A DNA stretch of 64,000 nucleotides from Mesaphorura yosii (taxonomy: Eukaryota > Arthropoda > Collembola > Poduromorpha > Tullbergiidae), in the NCBI GenBank assembly GCA_009869945.1, contig WIXG01000074.1, forward strand, positions 186,001 to 250,000, read 5' to 3'. Below the pieces are notes generated by a model that had not been told where the DNA came from, made no database searches, and saw only the letters and a list, made by a program, of their open reading frames with translations. Below, in pieces: positions 1 to 12,300 of this stretch. A program made the position numbers and the translations under genes. Positions within the stretch are counted from its first letter, which is position 1; every line of letters starts with the position of its first letter.

Positions 1-580
1 TGATTCCTTGAACAAATGTTTGCCTCCAGAAATGGAGAAAGTCTTTCTCTGTTTGCATTTCCACCGTGCGTGCGCTTGCATTTGCACGAACGAATGCCGT
101 ATTTACATTTGTACATGTGAGACTCACTTTGCTTTTGCTTTGAGCCATATTCAACCGTATTCCAGTTTTTAATTTTCTCGTGCCGTATTTTTTCAAATTG
201 TGTCCATCCAGCTCAATTTTCTTTCTTAGGCCGAAGGTCGAGACCCAGTAATTCGGGATTTTTGTTTTACAAACAGCGATAGCACAACGTGAATGGGAAC
301 TCGAGTTAATGAAATATAAAATCAATTTTAATGATTACCTGCCCGAAAATAGATAATAATTGCCTCACGGAAGACAGACAAATTTGTAAACGTAAATATG
401 GGTGAAGCATCGTTACGGTCAGTCATGTCAAAAGCGAATTACAAATATTATCGATTTTCGCCAGTTTGTCCAGACTTCATGTTTCGAACTCGAGCTCTTG
501 AAGCAAATGCAAAATTGAATCCATTCTTGCCTCGTTAGGTTTTTGTAACTGTAATAAAATTGTCTGTTTTGTCCTTGCAG
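1..580. other. Probable NDST intron
   Basis: No conserved NDST segment is visible here, although the residues expected just before the first exon (the KGFPL-type stretch of the family) must be encoded upstream. The region ends in a good acceptor, a pyrimidine-rich tract and CAG at 571-580. Most likely the 3' part of a longer intron. Confidence 0.6.
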
Positions 581-3500
581 GATGCTTATCTGAACCCGAA
601 TTCCGGAGTGCTGCGAGGCAAGTTGCTAAAACCGCATTTTATGCCGCATCCTACCTTTACAGCAGTAGAATAACGACCACACGTGGATTTTCTCCCATTT
701 GTAGTGACACGTGCCGGAGACATTGTGCGAGGGATTTTGAAAAACGAACCAGCTGACCTCTGGACTGTGTTCACGCCAAACGACACGTCGTATGAACCTG
801 TGTCGATGGCCACACTGTACCATGATACGAATGAGGAAGCGTTCTCCACGCCGAACTTGCCTTTGATCACCGTCATTCAGGTAACGTACAAGATCTCCGA
901 GTCTGACAACAAATTTGACTCATTTGCAGATTGCCTGCGTTAGTGTAGGTCTGTAAGCCACAAATTTTCGATTTACCATTCGAAATCCCAATTGTGAAGA
1001 GAATCCAGAAGCTGGAAAGCTACTAGTAGTTCGGTTAAATTTATCGTAGTTGCGCTTCCGATCCTGAAAGGAATCATTCAAATTCATTCACCCGCTTCAG
1101 ATTTCAATTTCCAAGTGCTAAAAAGACGACGTGGCGCAAAAGTGCAGACGGAGACGAGAAATCGCAGCCCTCTACCGCTGTCACACGCTTCCCGACGTTT
1201 CCATTGTGTTTGTGAGTCGGGCGTGAAAGGCGTAGGAGAAGAAAGGGAGCAACTAATCGAGTAATTGTAAATAAAAGTTTGAAATGAAAGAAAGTCGTTT
1301 ACTCGCTGAAAAGAATTAAAAAGAAGTGAGAAAGTGCCTGAATTGAATCTCCGTGAAAGACGCATTGTGCTGGCTGGCGGACTGGGCTGACGAACAGATT
1401 ACCTGTACTGGATTATACAATAAACACTTAAATGGGTCCTCTCACCGAATTTCCAAGACGGCTGAAAAGAAAAACGCTTTCGACATTTTCTGTGCTTTTT
1501 CAATTGAAATCCTGGCTCTATTCATTGCCACTGCGCCTTGATTCTCCGAATCCCGTAACGAGTACAATTGTGCGCGCTTTCTCAAAGTCGGAGAAAATGG
1601 GAAAGTGAAATAATGTACAAAGTTGTACTTTATCTCTCTGACATTCTGACTCCAAATCGCATTTTTCTCGTATTTCTGATATTGCTTTGCAACTTTTCCA
1701 CTCAATTTCCTTCTCCATTCCTCCTTCATTTAGGACAAAGGTGAATCCGATAGAATTCGACGCGTTCTCTTCGGTGCTGGACTCAAATTTTGGCTTCACA
1801 GGCTACTCTTCATTGACGCAGTTTCCTATTTGAGTCGTGGACGTCTGAGCGTGAGCCTTAAGCGCTACATTCTCATCGACGTAGATGATATTTTCGTGGG
1901 CGAGAAAGGAACCCGCCTCAAGAAAAATGACGTTCAGGTAAGCTGGTATTTATTTCGCCCATTCACGCGTTCTTCTCTCGTGCTTTCTCCATCGGCGTGT
2001 GCAGATAAGGTCGATCAGGAATTTTAAATCAAGTCAGGCCGGAAAAGTTCGATACATTTTTCCCTTTTCCCATTTTCCAGCAGTCTTTAGCGTTAGTCAG
2101 AGTCGGCATACTTCACGTCAGTCTGTTAATAATTTATCCGTTTAACGTTTAATGTGTTTCTCAACGAGGGCACGAGTGACATTAACTAATGTATTCATGT
2201 GTTGTGTGTATGCGAAAGTATGCGAACGCGACTGCGAATGTAAAAGGAGCGTTTATCTGGTGGACGGAAGAATGCGCGTGCTAGCTTGCTATTGACATAT
2301 CACTTTTGCCGTCCCGGTATTTGTATTTGAGTATTTGCAGTTTCACAGTTCGACAGAACGCCTCTGCGCTGTGTACCAGTGTCCCAATTGTTGACCAAGT
2401 CTTCCTCTTTCGTGTAATTTCTTGCGTGCCTGTATCCGAATTCTTTCAAGTCGGTAGTCGGCTGTGCGTGCAGCTGCTTGGCTGTTTACTGTTTGCCATT
2501 GTCATCATGATGATATTTTGATTATTTGCATTCTCGCACAGGCGATGCTGGCGACTCAAGATAAACTCAGACAACTCGTTCCGGGCTTTCGCTTCAACCT
2601 GGGCTTCTCTGGAAAGTACTTCCATTATGGAAATGAAGAGGAGAACTCGGGAGATGATTTATTATTAGGTGTGTGATTTTTGGACTCATGCTGACTGCCT
2701 TCGCTTCGTCTGTGTTTACTGTTTACACTGCACAGTGGCGAGTGGCCGCTTTCTTTTCTTTCTCCGCCGCCTGCCAAACAAGAAACCTCTTTTGATCAAA
2801 CTGTCTTGCTTTGGTATTTCAGAAAACAGCGACAAATTCATGTTCTTCCCGCACATGTGGAATCATATTCAACCTCATTTATATTCAAATGTAACTCAAT
2901 TGACGATAGACATGACGAAGAATAGAGACTTCGCGAAGGTAATTCAGCTGATCCTCGTGTTTCCACGAGTGACAATTTGAATTGATGTCGAAAGTTGTTG
3001 CTGGAAGAAATTTCATTTCACTGGGACTTTTCTGTAATGCGTTCACAGGATCACGGAATTCCATTAGACTCCGGCTACTCGGTGTCTCCGCATCACTCTG
3101 GCGTTTATCCGGTCCACGAAATGCTGTACGACGTGTGGAAGAAAGTGTGGAATGTGAAAGTGACGAGCACCGAAGAGTACCCGCACCTTCGCCCTGCCAG
3201 GCTACGAAGAGGTTTTATTCACAGAGGTCTTATGGTTCGTTGAATCAATCTACATAATCGGCCCAGCCTTCCCAGCCAGGATTATGAGATACAAATACTT
3301 AATAACCGTTTCCTGTGCCCTGCCAGATATTACCTCGACAGACATGCGGGCTCTTCACCCATACAATATTCATTGATCGTTATCCTGGCGGACAGTCCAA
3401 GCTGGATGAGAGCATTTATGGCGGAGAATTGTTCCAAACCATCGTCTACAATACTGTAAGCCACGAAGAATGATTATACAGTTTTAATGGTAAGGAATTA

Positions 3501-5326
3501 TGAGTTTCTCCTGTCGTTTTAGATAAACGTGTTTATGACTCACATGTCCAATTACGGAAACGACCGTCTTGCCCTTTACACATTTGAGTCGGTTATTGAG
3601 TACATTCAGTGCTGGACTAATTTGCAACTGGTGACACTGCCGCCAGTCGCATTGGCCGAAAGATATTTCCGGTACGTTGTGTCTCTTAATCTTTTATCAA
3701 CTTCGGGTCTAAAACATCAGTAATTTACTATTTGTCACTTCCAGAATGCATCCTGATGAAATGGATCCGATTTGGGGCGTAAGTGTAACTTTTCAATTCA
3801 GTACGCCAAGTCGCGACTTAGTTTATCCTGACTTTCTTGCTATTATCTTATAGAATCCGTGTGACGATCCACGACACCGAAAAATATGGTCAGCAAACAA
3901 GACTTGCAGTGGACTCCCGCAGTTCATTGTGATTGGTCCCCAGAAGACTGGCACCACTGCGTTGTACACATTTCTGACAATGCACCCAGCAATAAGCAGC
4001 AATAAACCGAGCCCCGACACTTTTGAGGAGGTGCAGTTCTTTAATGGGAAGAATTACTTTCGCGGTTTAGACTGGTAAGGATAAATTTAATAAATTAAAC
4101 TCAGCCTTTCAAGCAGCTGATTATCTTTTTTAACGCGAGTCTGTCTTTCCTTGCGTAGGTACATGAGATTTTTTGCCATGGACAATTCCACTGCAGCTGG
4201 GTTGACGAACATGAGCACTGTGCTTTCGACGAGTAATAAAATGGTCGCTGCCCAAAATAAAACCCCAATACTTTTTGAGAAGAGTGCGACATATTTTGAT
4301 ACGGTAAGCATTACATTGAACATTTGCAAACTTTCATTTTATCAATGAAATCAATTTTGTTTTTTCGCATTTTTAGGAGCTCGTTCCTCGTCGTGTTCAC
4401 GCCTTGCTTCCAAATGCTAAACTTGTAAGTCGCCTGCCTGTCAATTTTATAAAATCATTACAATGATGTTGAGGATAAGATTTCTTCAAATTTCGTTTTG
4501 TTTCTGAAGGTTACAATTTTAATTTCGCCTTCAAAACGTGCGTACAGCTGGTATCAACATATGAGAGCACACAATGACCCCATCGCAGTCAATTACACGT
4601 TCTACGATATTTTGACAGCGGGGGCAACGTCTCCGAAACCACTACGCGATCTTAGAACCCGGTTCGTACTGTAACTTAACTAAATTGCCAACTGCGTTGC
4701 CTGGAAGTAGCACTTTCGTGTAGTTCAACACTTCAACAATGACTAATTTATACATCAGGTGCCTGAACCCTGGTCGATATGCCCAGCATCTGGAAAGATG
4801 GTTGAGCTATTTCCCTTCCCAACAACTCCTGATTCTGGATGGTGAAGAATTGCGTAACCATCCAGTGTCTGTAATGAACCGCCTTCAACAATTTCTACAA
4901 ATAGATCCTATATTCGACTACACTTCTAAATTAAGGTAACTTGCTTAGTTTGATGATTTACTAGTGTAAGAGTAGTGAATCAGAATGTGTCTGTTTCTGT
5001 TTTTAGATACGATCGCAAAAAGGGATTTTTTTGTCAAATTGTAAGCCGAACCAAGAACAAATGCTTGGGAGGCAGCAAAGGCAGATCGTACATGCCGATG
5101 GACGCAAAGGCTGCGAAGTATTTACAGGTAGGTGCCTTGATTTACATTCACAGAATAGTGAACTTCCAATTTCCGAACCGTGATTAATATTTACTATATG
5201 AAATATTACATTCTCTTCTTGTAGAATTACTACACGAACCACAACAGTGCTCTAGTCCGTTTGCTGAAGAGGTTGGAGCTTCCAGTGCCCAGTTGGCTGA
5301 AAGAAGACTTACAAAATGTCAAATAA
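581..5326 (+). CDS. NDST: Heparan sulfate N-deacetylase/N-sulfotransferase (NDST, sulfateless family), C-terminal 707 residues
   Basis: Golgi type II enzyme that removes N-acetyl groups from GlcNAc in heparan sulfate and N-sulfates the amine with PAPS. Exons: 581-617, 705-880, 1734-1937, 2542-2668, 2823-2938, 3049-3234, 3327-3455, 3523-3671, 3745-3778, 3854-4074, 4159-4303, 4377-4424, 4510-4661, 4759-4935, 5007-5127, 5225-5326; all phases agree and TAA is at 5324. The deacetylase part shows [38 protein letters not shown] and [11 protein letters not shown]. The sulfotransferase part shows the PAPS loop [10 protein letters not shown] with the family's catalytic Lys, [17 protein letters not shown], and the Cys pair in GFFCQ...[10 protein letters not shown]. 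The N-terminal 200-350 residues (membrane anchor, start of the deacetylase) lie upstream of the window. Exon 4159-4303 carries about 15 extra residues before FEKSATYFD compared with vertebrate NDSTs. The first intron is GC-AG. Family assignment is very secure; which NDST paralogue cannot be said. Confidence 0.96.
618..704 (+). other. GC-AG intron in NDST (87 bp)
   Basis: The donor is GAG|GCAAGT and the acceptor TTTGTAG|TG. Reading through instead gives an in-frame TAA at 671. Splicing restores [14 protein letters not shown], matching the family pattern (Drosophila sulfateless has NPKSPVLR-LTRAG at this place, from memory). A GC donor with an otherwise strong AAGT tail is the usual form of this minor intron class. 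Confidence 0.85.
881..1733 (+). other. NDST intron (853 bp)
   Basis: GTAACG donor and TTCATTTAG acceptor. It joins ...ITVIQ to [14 protein letters not shown], the arrangement expected for NDST. No internal gene or repeat was seen; short open frames on both strands have no motif. Confidence 0.8.
1938..2541 (+). other. NDST intron (604 bp)
   Basis: GTAAGC donor after ...KKNDVQ and CGCACAG acceptor before [10 protein letters not shown]. Nothing else is recognisable inside it. Confidence 0.8.
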
Positions 5327-5746
5327 TGAGAAACCATGACCGCGTTTTGGCCAACGGAAAAGTGATCATGTACGTTTAATATGTAAATGCTAACTGCAGG
5401 TCAAATGTTGTAACCTGAACTTATTCATACTGAATTATTGTTAAGCAACATTGTGCCATTTCACTACAGATTATCTGTCACCTTGTTAGCTTGTCTTTTT
5501 TATAACTTCCACTTTTCTGTTTCGCACACTGAACTTTACACGCAGCTTATTCAATAGTATTAGAAAATTTGATATCATTTACAAACTTAAATCAAGACAT
5601 CACAAACAAAATTAACAATGTGCAACTTTTATTAGTTTATCTTGTAGGGTAACTACTTTATATTTTTTTTACTTGCGAGCTAAACTTTCATGATATTCAT
5701 ATCTTACATTATGTACCATGTTAATTAATGGTATGAAAACAACGAC

Positions 5747-5752
5747 AATAAA
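5747..5752 (+). terminator. Poly(A) signal of NDST
   Basis: AATAAA lies about 420 nt after the NDST stop codon. The stretch 5327-5746 is AT-rich and open in no long frame, as expected for a 3' UTR. Confidence 0.65.
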
Positions 5753-5769
5753 ACCAAAAGCTTGACGAC

Positions 5770-6750
5770 TATGAAATACTTGCCTAATCAGTTCTTTCTT
5801 TATGCCTGATGCCTAAAGAGACATGTCAGGAGGGCGGTTGGTTTCAAGGTTAATTTCGTAGTTATTGCTGAGCGTTAAGAAACTGAATTTAGACTTTGAG
5901 AATAGCGAGCCGAGCGTTGTCGATTTAATAACGTTGAGATTTTGGTAAGAATTTTAATTTCATAGCCAAATGCAGGTGATAAGAATTTAGTCGACCTAGT
6001 AGCTTTCAGCATAGCGAAAAGATTAACCGATTTTCAAATTTCTCTTAATTTTAGTATCACCGTACAAGAAATATGCGTGAACGTGGCCGCAACAAATGCA
6101 AAATGATTCAATCACTGACATTTTTGAGATGTTGCTGATATGAGCGTCCCGCATGGAGCTACGCACAACTGCGACGCGACAACGGCCAATTTTAGACCGA
6201 GCATGTGTTATGAATACGACGCCATCATTCTTGAAAGCCTTTGTCTAGCCTTTCCTCTGCCAGCCAGCGCAGCGCAAATGCCTCCAAATTAAAATTCATT
6301 CAATGGAGTGACAAAGTCGAAGCGAGGACGCTACAGAAGAGCAGGACGACGATATTTATTTCGTGTACGATTCTCAAAATCAACCACTCGCATCCCTTCT
6401 CGTGGCCGTGGCCGTGTTGCGTTCATATTTTCCATATCGCATCTCAACTCTCGTACTCGATCGTCTCGTACTTTCTGTTGGGGGTTGGCTGTTGCTTTGC
6501 TTAGTCATACATTTCATCACGCTTCGTGTTTCGTGTTCCCAGCTCACAGTTTGCGACAAGCTTCAAGTGCAAGTGCAAGCACGCTGTTGGTGTTCATTTC
6601 TTCCTTCTATTCTCGGTTATCTGAATCAGGCAAGTCTTTTTGTTGCTCTTCCGTTTCATTTTGGTCTCTTCTCTGTTAGCGTTTTGCGTTTTACTAGCAT
6701 TCTGGAAAATTCTCGTTCGTGTTTTGATAAAATTTCTCATTTATTTTCAG
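5770..6750. other. Intergenic region with promoter and 5' UTR of the AT-hook gene
   Basis: Pyrimidine-rich plus-strand DNA from about 6360 to 6750. It contains leucine/serine-rich overlapping open frames that look like a by-product of T/C richness. The TTTTCAG at 6744-6750 followed by a clean donor CAA|GTAAGT at 6820 suggests a short untranslated exon 6751-6819. No clear TATA box was found. Confidence 0.45.
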
Positions 6751-6944
6751 TGACTACGCTATCAAGTGTCCCTTGACCGGATTTCAGCTGTAATCGCTTA
6801 ACTCGTCTACAATCTTCAAGTAAGTTTGTTCTTTTAAATCTTTGTGACGCGTGACGTGAAGCGCAATGTGAGCGAAGAAAAAGCGGTTGTCAGTGAGGAA
6901 AACTTAATTCACAGTTTATACAATAAATGCAATTGTTTTTTAGA

Positions 6945-8229
6945 ATGGCAAGACCTCGTGGCAATCCTAAAGCTAAAACTGCATCCAAGAAAGATGCCGC
7001 TTCCAATGACGCAAAGGCCAAGGCACCGGAACCGGAAGAGAATGGGGCAAACGGGGCTGCTGATTTAGAGAGCGCAACTCAGGAATCTTCTGGTACTGTC
7101 ACTACCACCACATCTGCGGCTACTGAGAAAACAACCGGTAGCAAGAAGAAGGAAAAGCAAAATGGAGTTGCCCCTGCTAAGGCGGAGAAACCAGCTGCTG
7201 GAAAAAGGTGAGAAATTAATTGTACATTAGAGGATTTGCATGCTTTTTATTGTTTGATTGAATTCTTGCTTTTCATGCTTTGGTTTAAGTGAAGATTTTA
7301 GAGCATAAAGCGCATATTTCAGCTTCTATCAAATCCCATTGGGTTGATTGAGAATCTGCAGTCCAAGCTGAAACTCTGCAATAAGAAGCAAGGGATGCGA
7401 CCACAATCCCTGAGTTCTTCGTTCTCGCAAGCTCATAGCATAGCACAACGCATGTATAAATGCAAACTGTTTTTTTGGAGAGCTCTGCGTCTCTCTCGTT
7501 GCCGCCCTGTGCTGAGTTGAATGCTCCTCTTTGTTTCGACCTCGAGACTGACGCTTTGGTTTAGATCTAAATTCTGAAAGATTTACTAGCTTGATTCCTT
7601 GCTTGCTTTTTGTTATTTAATTATAAGCTTCTGGTTCGCATAAAATTATTTATGTTCATGATCACGCGTTTGTTGTGCATTGATGCTCCTCTGTTCCTAC
7701 CGGTTTATTGTATTGCATTTTAATGACCAATAAATAAATGGGGTCATAATCAGGTCAGGAAATAATGAATTTGGTTTTGAATACTTGTTCTAATAACAGA
7801 GGACGTCCAAAGAAGGCTGAAAAGAAAGAGGAAGAGAGCGAGGATAATGAGAATAATGAGGAAGAAGAAGAGTCTTCAGAGGACAACGCTGCCAAGCCGG
7901 AGCCAGCGCCAGCTAAAACTAAGAAGGCTGATAACACCAAAGCAGAAGCTGATGGGAAGAAGAAGCCAGGACGAAAACCTGGAACCAAGGCTAAGAAGGT
8001 ATTTACTGTTTCACCATGTAAAATCTTTACGTAAAATGTAAACAGCGAGTAATTTGAATTTTTGGAAATATTTTAGGAAGTTGCACCAGTTCCTGAAGGA
8101 AAACGTCCAGCAAAGCGCACTGCTTCGGTTGTGGCCAAGACAAAAATGGCAGAAGTCGCTGCGAAGGAAAATCCAATCAAGGCAGGTCGTACTGGAAAGA
8201 AAGGAGCCAAAGTTCAGAAGACTGCATAG
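6945..8229 (+). CDS. HMGA-like AT-hook chromatin protein (204 aa)
   Basis: Small, highly charged nuclear protein expected to bind the minor groove of AT-rich DNA. Exons: 6945-7207, 7800-7998, 8077-8229; phases agree. The start is the first ATG after the acceptor TTTTTTAG at 6936-6943 and begins MARPRGNPK. A consensus AT-hook KRGRPKK (residues about 87-93) is created by splicing: the intron splits the codon of its first core Arg. A second, imperfect hook KKPGRKPG lies near residues 142-149. Between them is an acidic run of Glu, Asp, Asn and Ser (about 95-118). The rest is Lys/Ala/Pro-rich, like HMGA tails and Drosophila D1. A 5' UTR intron 6820-6943 is likely. No HMG box or other fold is present. 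The AT-hook class is secure; orthology to a named gene is not. Confidence 0.82.
7208..7799 (+). other. Intron of the AT-hook gene (592 bp)
   Basis: GTGAGA donor and TAATAACAG acceptor. It contains a TATA-like TATAAATG at about 7454, which could serve an internal promoter, but nothing further supports that. Confidence 0.7.
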
Positions 8230-8563
8230 TTTTTATTGAATGTGTTAAGTGCCTACTCTCCTTCTAATAAGTATCGCTACTGCAACTTTTTTTTACATTT
8301 TTTGTAACGAATTTAAGTTAAGATTGATAATTATTAGTCCCTATTAATTAATACCATTTCAGCGAATCTTTCTCTCTGTTTTACCATCGATTATTTCGTT
8401 CCATCTTTTATCAGTTCAATTCAGCCATCTAGAATTGAAAGGTCAAAATGACAATAGACCGATTCGAAAATAAGGACTATTCGGTAAATTCTGTTTCAGA
8501 TGTTCCATCGTAAACAAGACTGTTACATAATTTGTAGAAATACTTGAACTTTAATAGAGACTT

Positions 8564-8569
8564 AATAAA
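8564..8569 (+). terminator. Poly(A) signal of the AT-hook gene
   Basis: AATAAA 335 nt after the stop codon at 8227-8229. The stretch between is AT-rich 3' UTR-like sequence. Confidence 0.65.
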
Positions 8570-8589
8570 CTATCAGTTATCAATTTCGA

Positions 8590-9182
8590 ATTGTTGGCTG
8601 GCGATTGTCGTCCTTGAATCTTTAATTGAAATTAAATATTTAGCATTGCGTGAACGCATCAAGGTTCCATTGCAAGTTAAATTGTTCAGATGTCCGAAAG
8701 ATTGCTGACACGATTCAGAATTGATTTGTGTTGATTTTCATTACCAACATTTAGACTATGCTTGTGTTGGCGAATTGAGAATTACGTGTCCTGTAAATCG
8801 GCGAATCGTCAAGTGGAGCTATTTGGCATTTGGCATTTGTTCTTGTGAAATTAGTATTGATTATCTGCCATCGGCCAAGCAGCCAGTCAAAGTCAACTGG
8901 GAAACGATGCGTTGAATAATGAACGAGACAAAGACAATCACAATATCGAGTGACTGTCTATAAATTGTCTCTAAACTAAATTTTCCTGACCACCACTTTG
9001 CCTTGCGTGTAATATCATTGTCTATGAGTATAAGCATTAAACATCGACACCGGCACCACTTCATCGGTTAATAACCACCCGTGGATGGTTTTTGGTTGCC
9101 TATTGCCTGCCCACTTTAGGATTCTTTGTTATGTTGTGAAATGCAAATGTGTGCCACGCCAGACTGTCACCTTCACCCGCAG
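8590..9182. other. Intergenic spacer between the AT-hook gene and Rh
   Basis: No coding signal, RNA gene or repeat recognised. The distal end presumably contains upstream control sequence for the Rh long-form promoter. Confidence 0.5.
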
Positions 9183-9214
9183 TATAAATTCTCCGGGGAA
9201 AGTGTCTCACGCGA
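9183..9214 (+). promoter_or_regulatory. Candidate core promoter of the Rh long form
   Basis: TATAAAT at 9183-9189, with an initiator-like TCAC whose A is at 9209, 26 nt downstream of the first T. The leader that would follow contains a short upstream frame starting at ATG 9243 that ends before the main ATG at 9343. Confidence 0.4.
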
Positions 9215-9342
9215 TCCAGTTTTGGATTCGACGGACGCGTGCGATGCCATTTGTGAATCCGCTCGTGGACAGACATCGGCATCACATTTTCAATTCGCCA
9301 TTCGTCTATTCAGGTCAATAATATACAGTAATTCTCCCGTAA

Positions 9343-12300
9343 ATGTTCAGAATGAATCCGAATACTCAAACTCAAAATCAAATCGCACCTTCTCCGATGG
9401 TGCTGGAAAGCGTGCAAAGAGTGCAGCGTGGTCTCGAGATAAGAAACACGAGGGTTGGACCTGACGAGAATATTGACTGGTCATTAAATCAACAGTACGC
9501 AACACAACAGACGGTCGGACAAGGACAGGGACAAGGAAATTTAAGCGATCCGCAGTACCTGAATCAAATTCAGAGGGCGCCGGTACCAGGTAAGATATTT
9601 TCGGCGTCACCGACTCGGCTCCGCTTCGGAGATTCTCTCATGGGGATCTGCATTTAAGTAATTCTATAATTCGCTTCTGGTCGCAGAGAGACCACGCGCT
9701 ACTCAAGTCGGCCAACTAAACAATCTCTCCAGCATTCCACAACCGCAGCTGCAGTTGCAAACGCCGAATCAGTATCAGAAGTTTCAACAGCCTCCGCCTC
9801 CGCCCTTCGACTATGTCCAGGCGCAGAATGTCGTCAACACCGCATCGACACCCGTCGGCATCGGAGCCAGTCGAGCGGAGCTCGTCTCTCTCTCATCTGA
9901 CGAGTCGAGCGTGCACACACGACGAGCTCGCAAGAAACGCAAGAAATCGACGCATCAATCACACCTGACCTTCTCTGTCAGAAAGATTCTGGTCATCATT
10001 CAGATTATCTTCATCTTTCTCTTCGCTGTATTTGTGAACTATGGAGACGAAGTCACTTCTAAACCAATGCTTGAAGATCAGAAGAATTCGAGGAGAGACG
10101 TGCGAGTGGAGTCGACTCCTGTCCCATTCGAAGAGACGCTGGAGTACCACGCGAGTGATTACACGAGGCTGCACAAGTATTATGCATGTAAGTTTGTGAG
10201 TTATAAGCTTAGTTAACCTTTTGCCCATAATCAGACCTCATAATTACAGCGTACAGCCGTAGGTCAGCTAATTAGATTTAATTTAATTTAAATCGGTTCT
10301 GCCTACTCCATGCGCGTGGTGTCGGCTCTTCTTTTTAAGACCGTGGCTCTGAGATGTTGAAAGAAGCTCGTTGTACAATTTGACATTGATCTGTCATGTA
10401 ATTGAAAAGACAGCTCGTAGAGTTTCTGTTTCTGGATTTTATTCTCCGTGTAAACACAAAATTCATGCAGTCCATTATTGTATTAATTTAATGAAATGAT
10501 TGTGGGGTATTTGCACAAGTCCGCAAGTGGGCGAACGGTGAAGGAAAAACCAAACGTTAAATTACAAATCGGAAGAATAATTCAGAAGATAGACAAGCCC
10601 GCCAGTGCAGTGCTTCAGTTTGACTGAACACAGACAAAAGCAGAAACGATCAAATTGTTTAAATTGGGAGTTAAGATGTTTAGCATTTGAAATAATAATG
10701 GAGAATGCTAATCAGTTGAGAGTACAGAGAAACAGAGAATAATGCTGATGGTAATAATACTTTGTGGGGAAGAACCAGTAACCAACTCAGCCAGTCAAGT
10801 GAAAGACTTCTGAGCCTGGGCTGGTTGTACTTTGAGTTCGAAATGACATGGCAGGACAAGCTCTAATTTATCCATTTATTGAACACAACGTAACTGGTAA
10901 CTCGCTGATTACGCTATGCTGCGTTACGTTACGATTTAACTATGCGATCTGGGCTCAGCTTCAATTCCAGCCTTAGCACTAGCGCAAGCATTAACAAAGC
11001 GAGGCACACGAATCTTTTAATGGGCACTCTTTGTCCTTTTGGCTTTTAGTTTTGAGTTCGGCGAGGAATTGCTGAGCTTGCAGCTTCCAACTCCCACGAA
11101 GAAGTGCATTTCGCATTTCGCAGAAGTGTGACCGGCACTCCCATTTCGAGTTCGACTCAGGCAAGGCAGTTACACAAAGCAGCCTCTAAAGTCTAGAGTC
11201 TAGAGTCTAGTTAATAAGTATTCTCATCATGGCGAAAATGAATCTCGAAAGTGCCAAATTCGTCCTGTTGACGCTTTGCGTCCAAATTCTGCTCCTGGTG
11301 TTGTTTATCGAGTTTACATCGTACGATGGCGAGGCTAGCGCGAGGGACCCCAAAAATTCCATTGATCCGGGAAGAGGAGGCAACAAGCCAGAAGATAACT
11401 CAATTTATCGATATCATCCAGGTAAATGCGAAACGGCAACACCATCAACACCATAATTAAGTTGATTATTGATTGGGTGGATTGAACTTCGCCGCATTGA
11501 CCTAATACCTTCTTGTGGGTTTTTCGTCTTTCATCCTGAAAAAACGAGTTCCTTTTTCGTTTTTGTGGTGCACAAGTTGAGAGCGACAGACGCCTTTTAG
11601 CCTTACGAATTTTTTCAATTAAACAATCGAGACTATGTAGGTATGCAATTCCCAAAAAAAATAGTTGAATGATGTGATCACAGTCACCAGTACAAGTTTG
11701 GAGATCTGTACCTTGTAAATTCAGAATCATTAATTTATTATCGAAAAGTAGTAGTCAGAAGTCAAGCAATCATAGAGAAAATCCTTTTGAAGAATCGAAA
11801 TGCTGGCGCTGGCTAACTGATCGCATTGAAGTTAATTTTGACTGACTCCTCTTGAATATTGCTTAATTGTACATACTTTTGTCTAAATTTCAGTGTTTCA
11901 AGATGTGCACGTCATGATCTTCATTGGTTTCGGGTTTCTCATGACCTTCCTGCGGAAGTACGGCTACAGGTTCGTGAATCGTAATTTCTGACTCCTCGCT
12001 CTGATGAACTGAGGCAATTTGAGAAGAATCTGACGCTAATCGTTTGGTGTATTGTTTCTGACTTCGTTATCCCAATTCAGTGCGGTTGGCTATAATATGT
12101 TGATTGGTGCAATTGCTATTCAATGGGCGATTCTCTGCAGAGGAGCATTCGAGCACGGAATTGGCACCATTCCAATTAATATTCAAAAGTAAGTTCAAGT
12201 TTATGGTCAATTCGCATTGCATTGTGTTGCATTAGTGGGTGGTAAGAAAATGAAAACCACTGCAAGGAAGTCGTTAAAATGTCTCGCAAGTGCCAATTAA

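Noticed and set aside
581-700. NDST as a broken pseudogene because of an in-frame stop at 671
   Set aside because: A GC-AG intron removes the stop and restores the family sequence; all other exons are intact.
6363-6776. 137-codon hydrophobic plus-strand frame before the AT-hook gene
   Set aside because: Overlapping frames are open as well because the strand is T/C-rich; no domain, and the region looks like promoter and 5' UTR.
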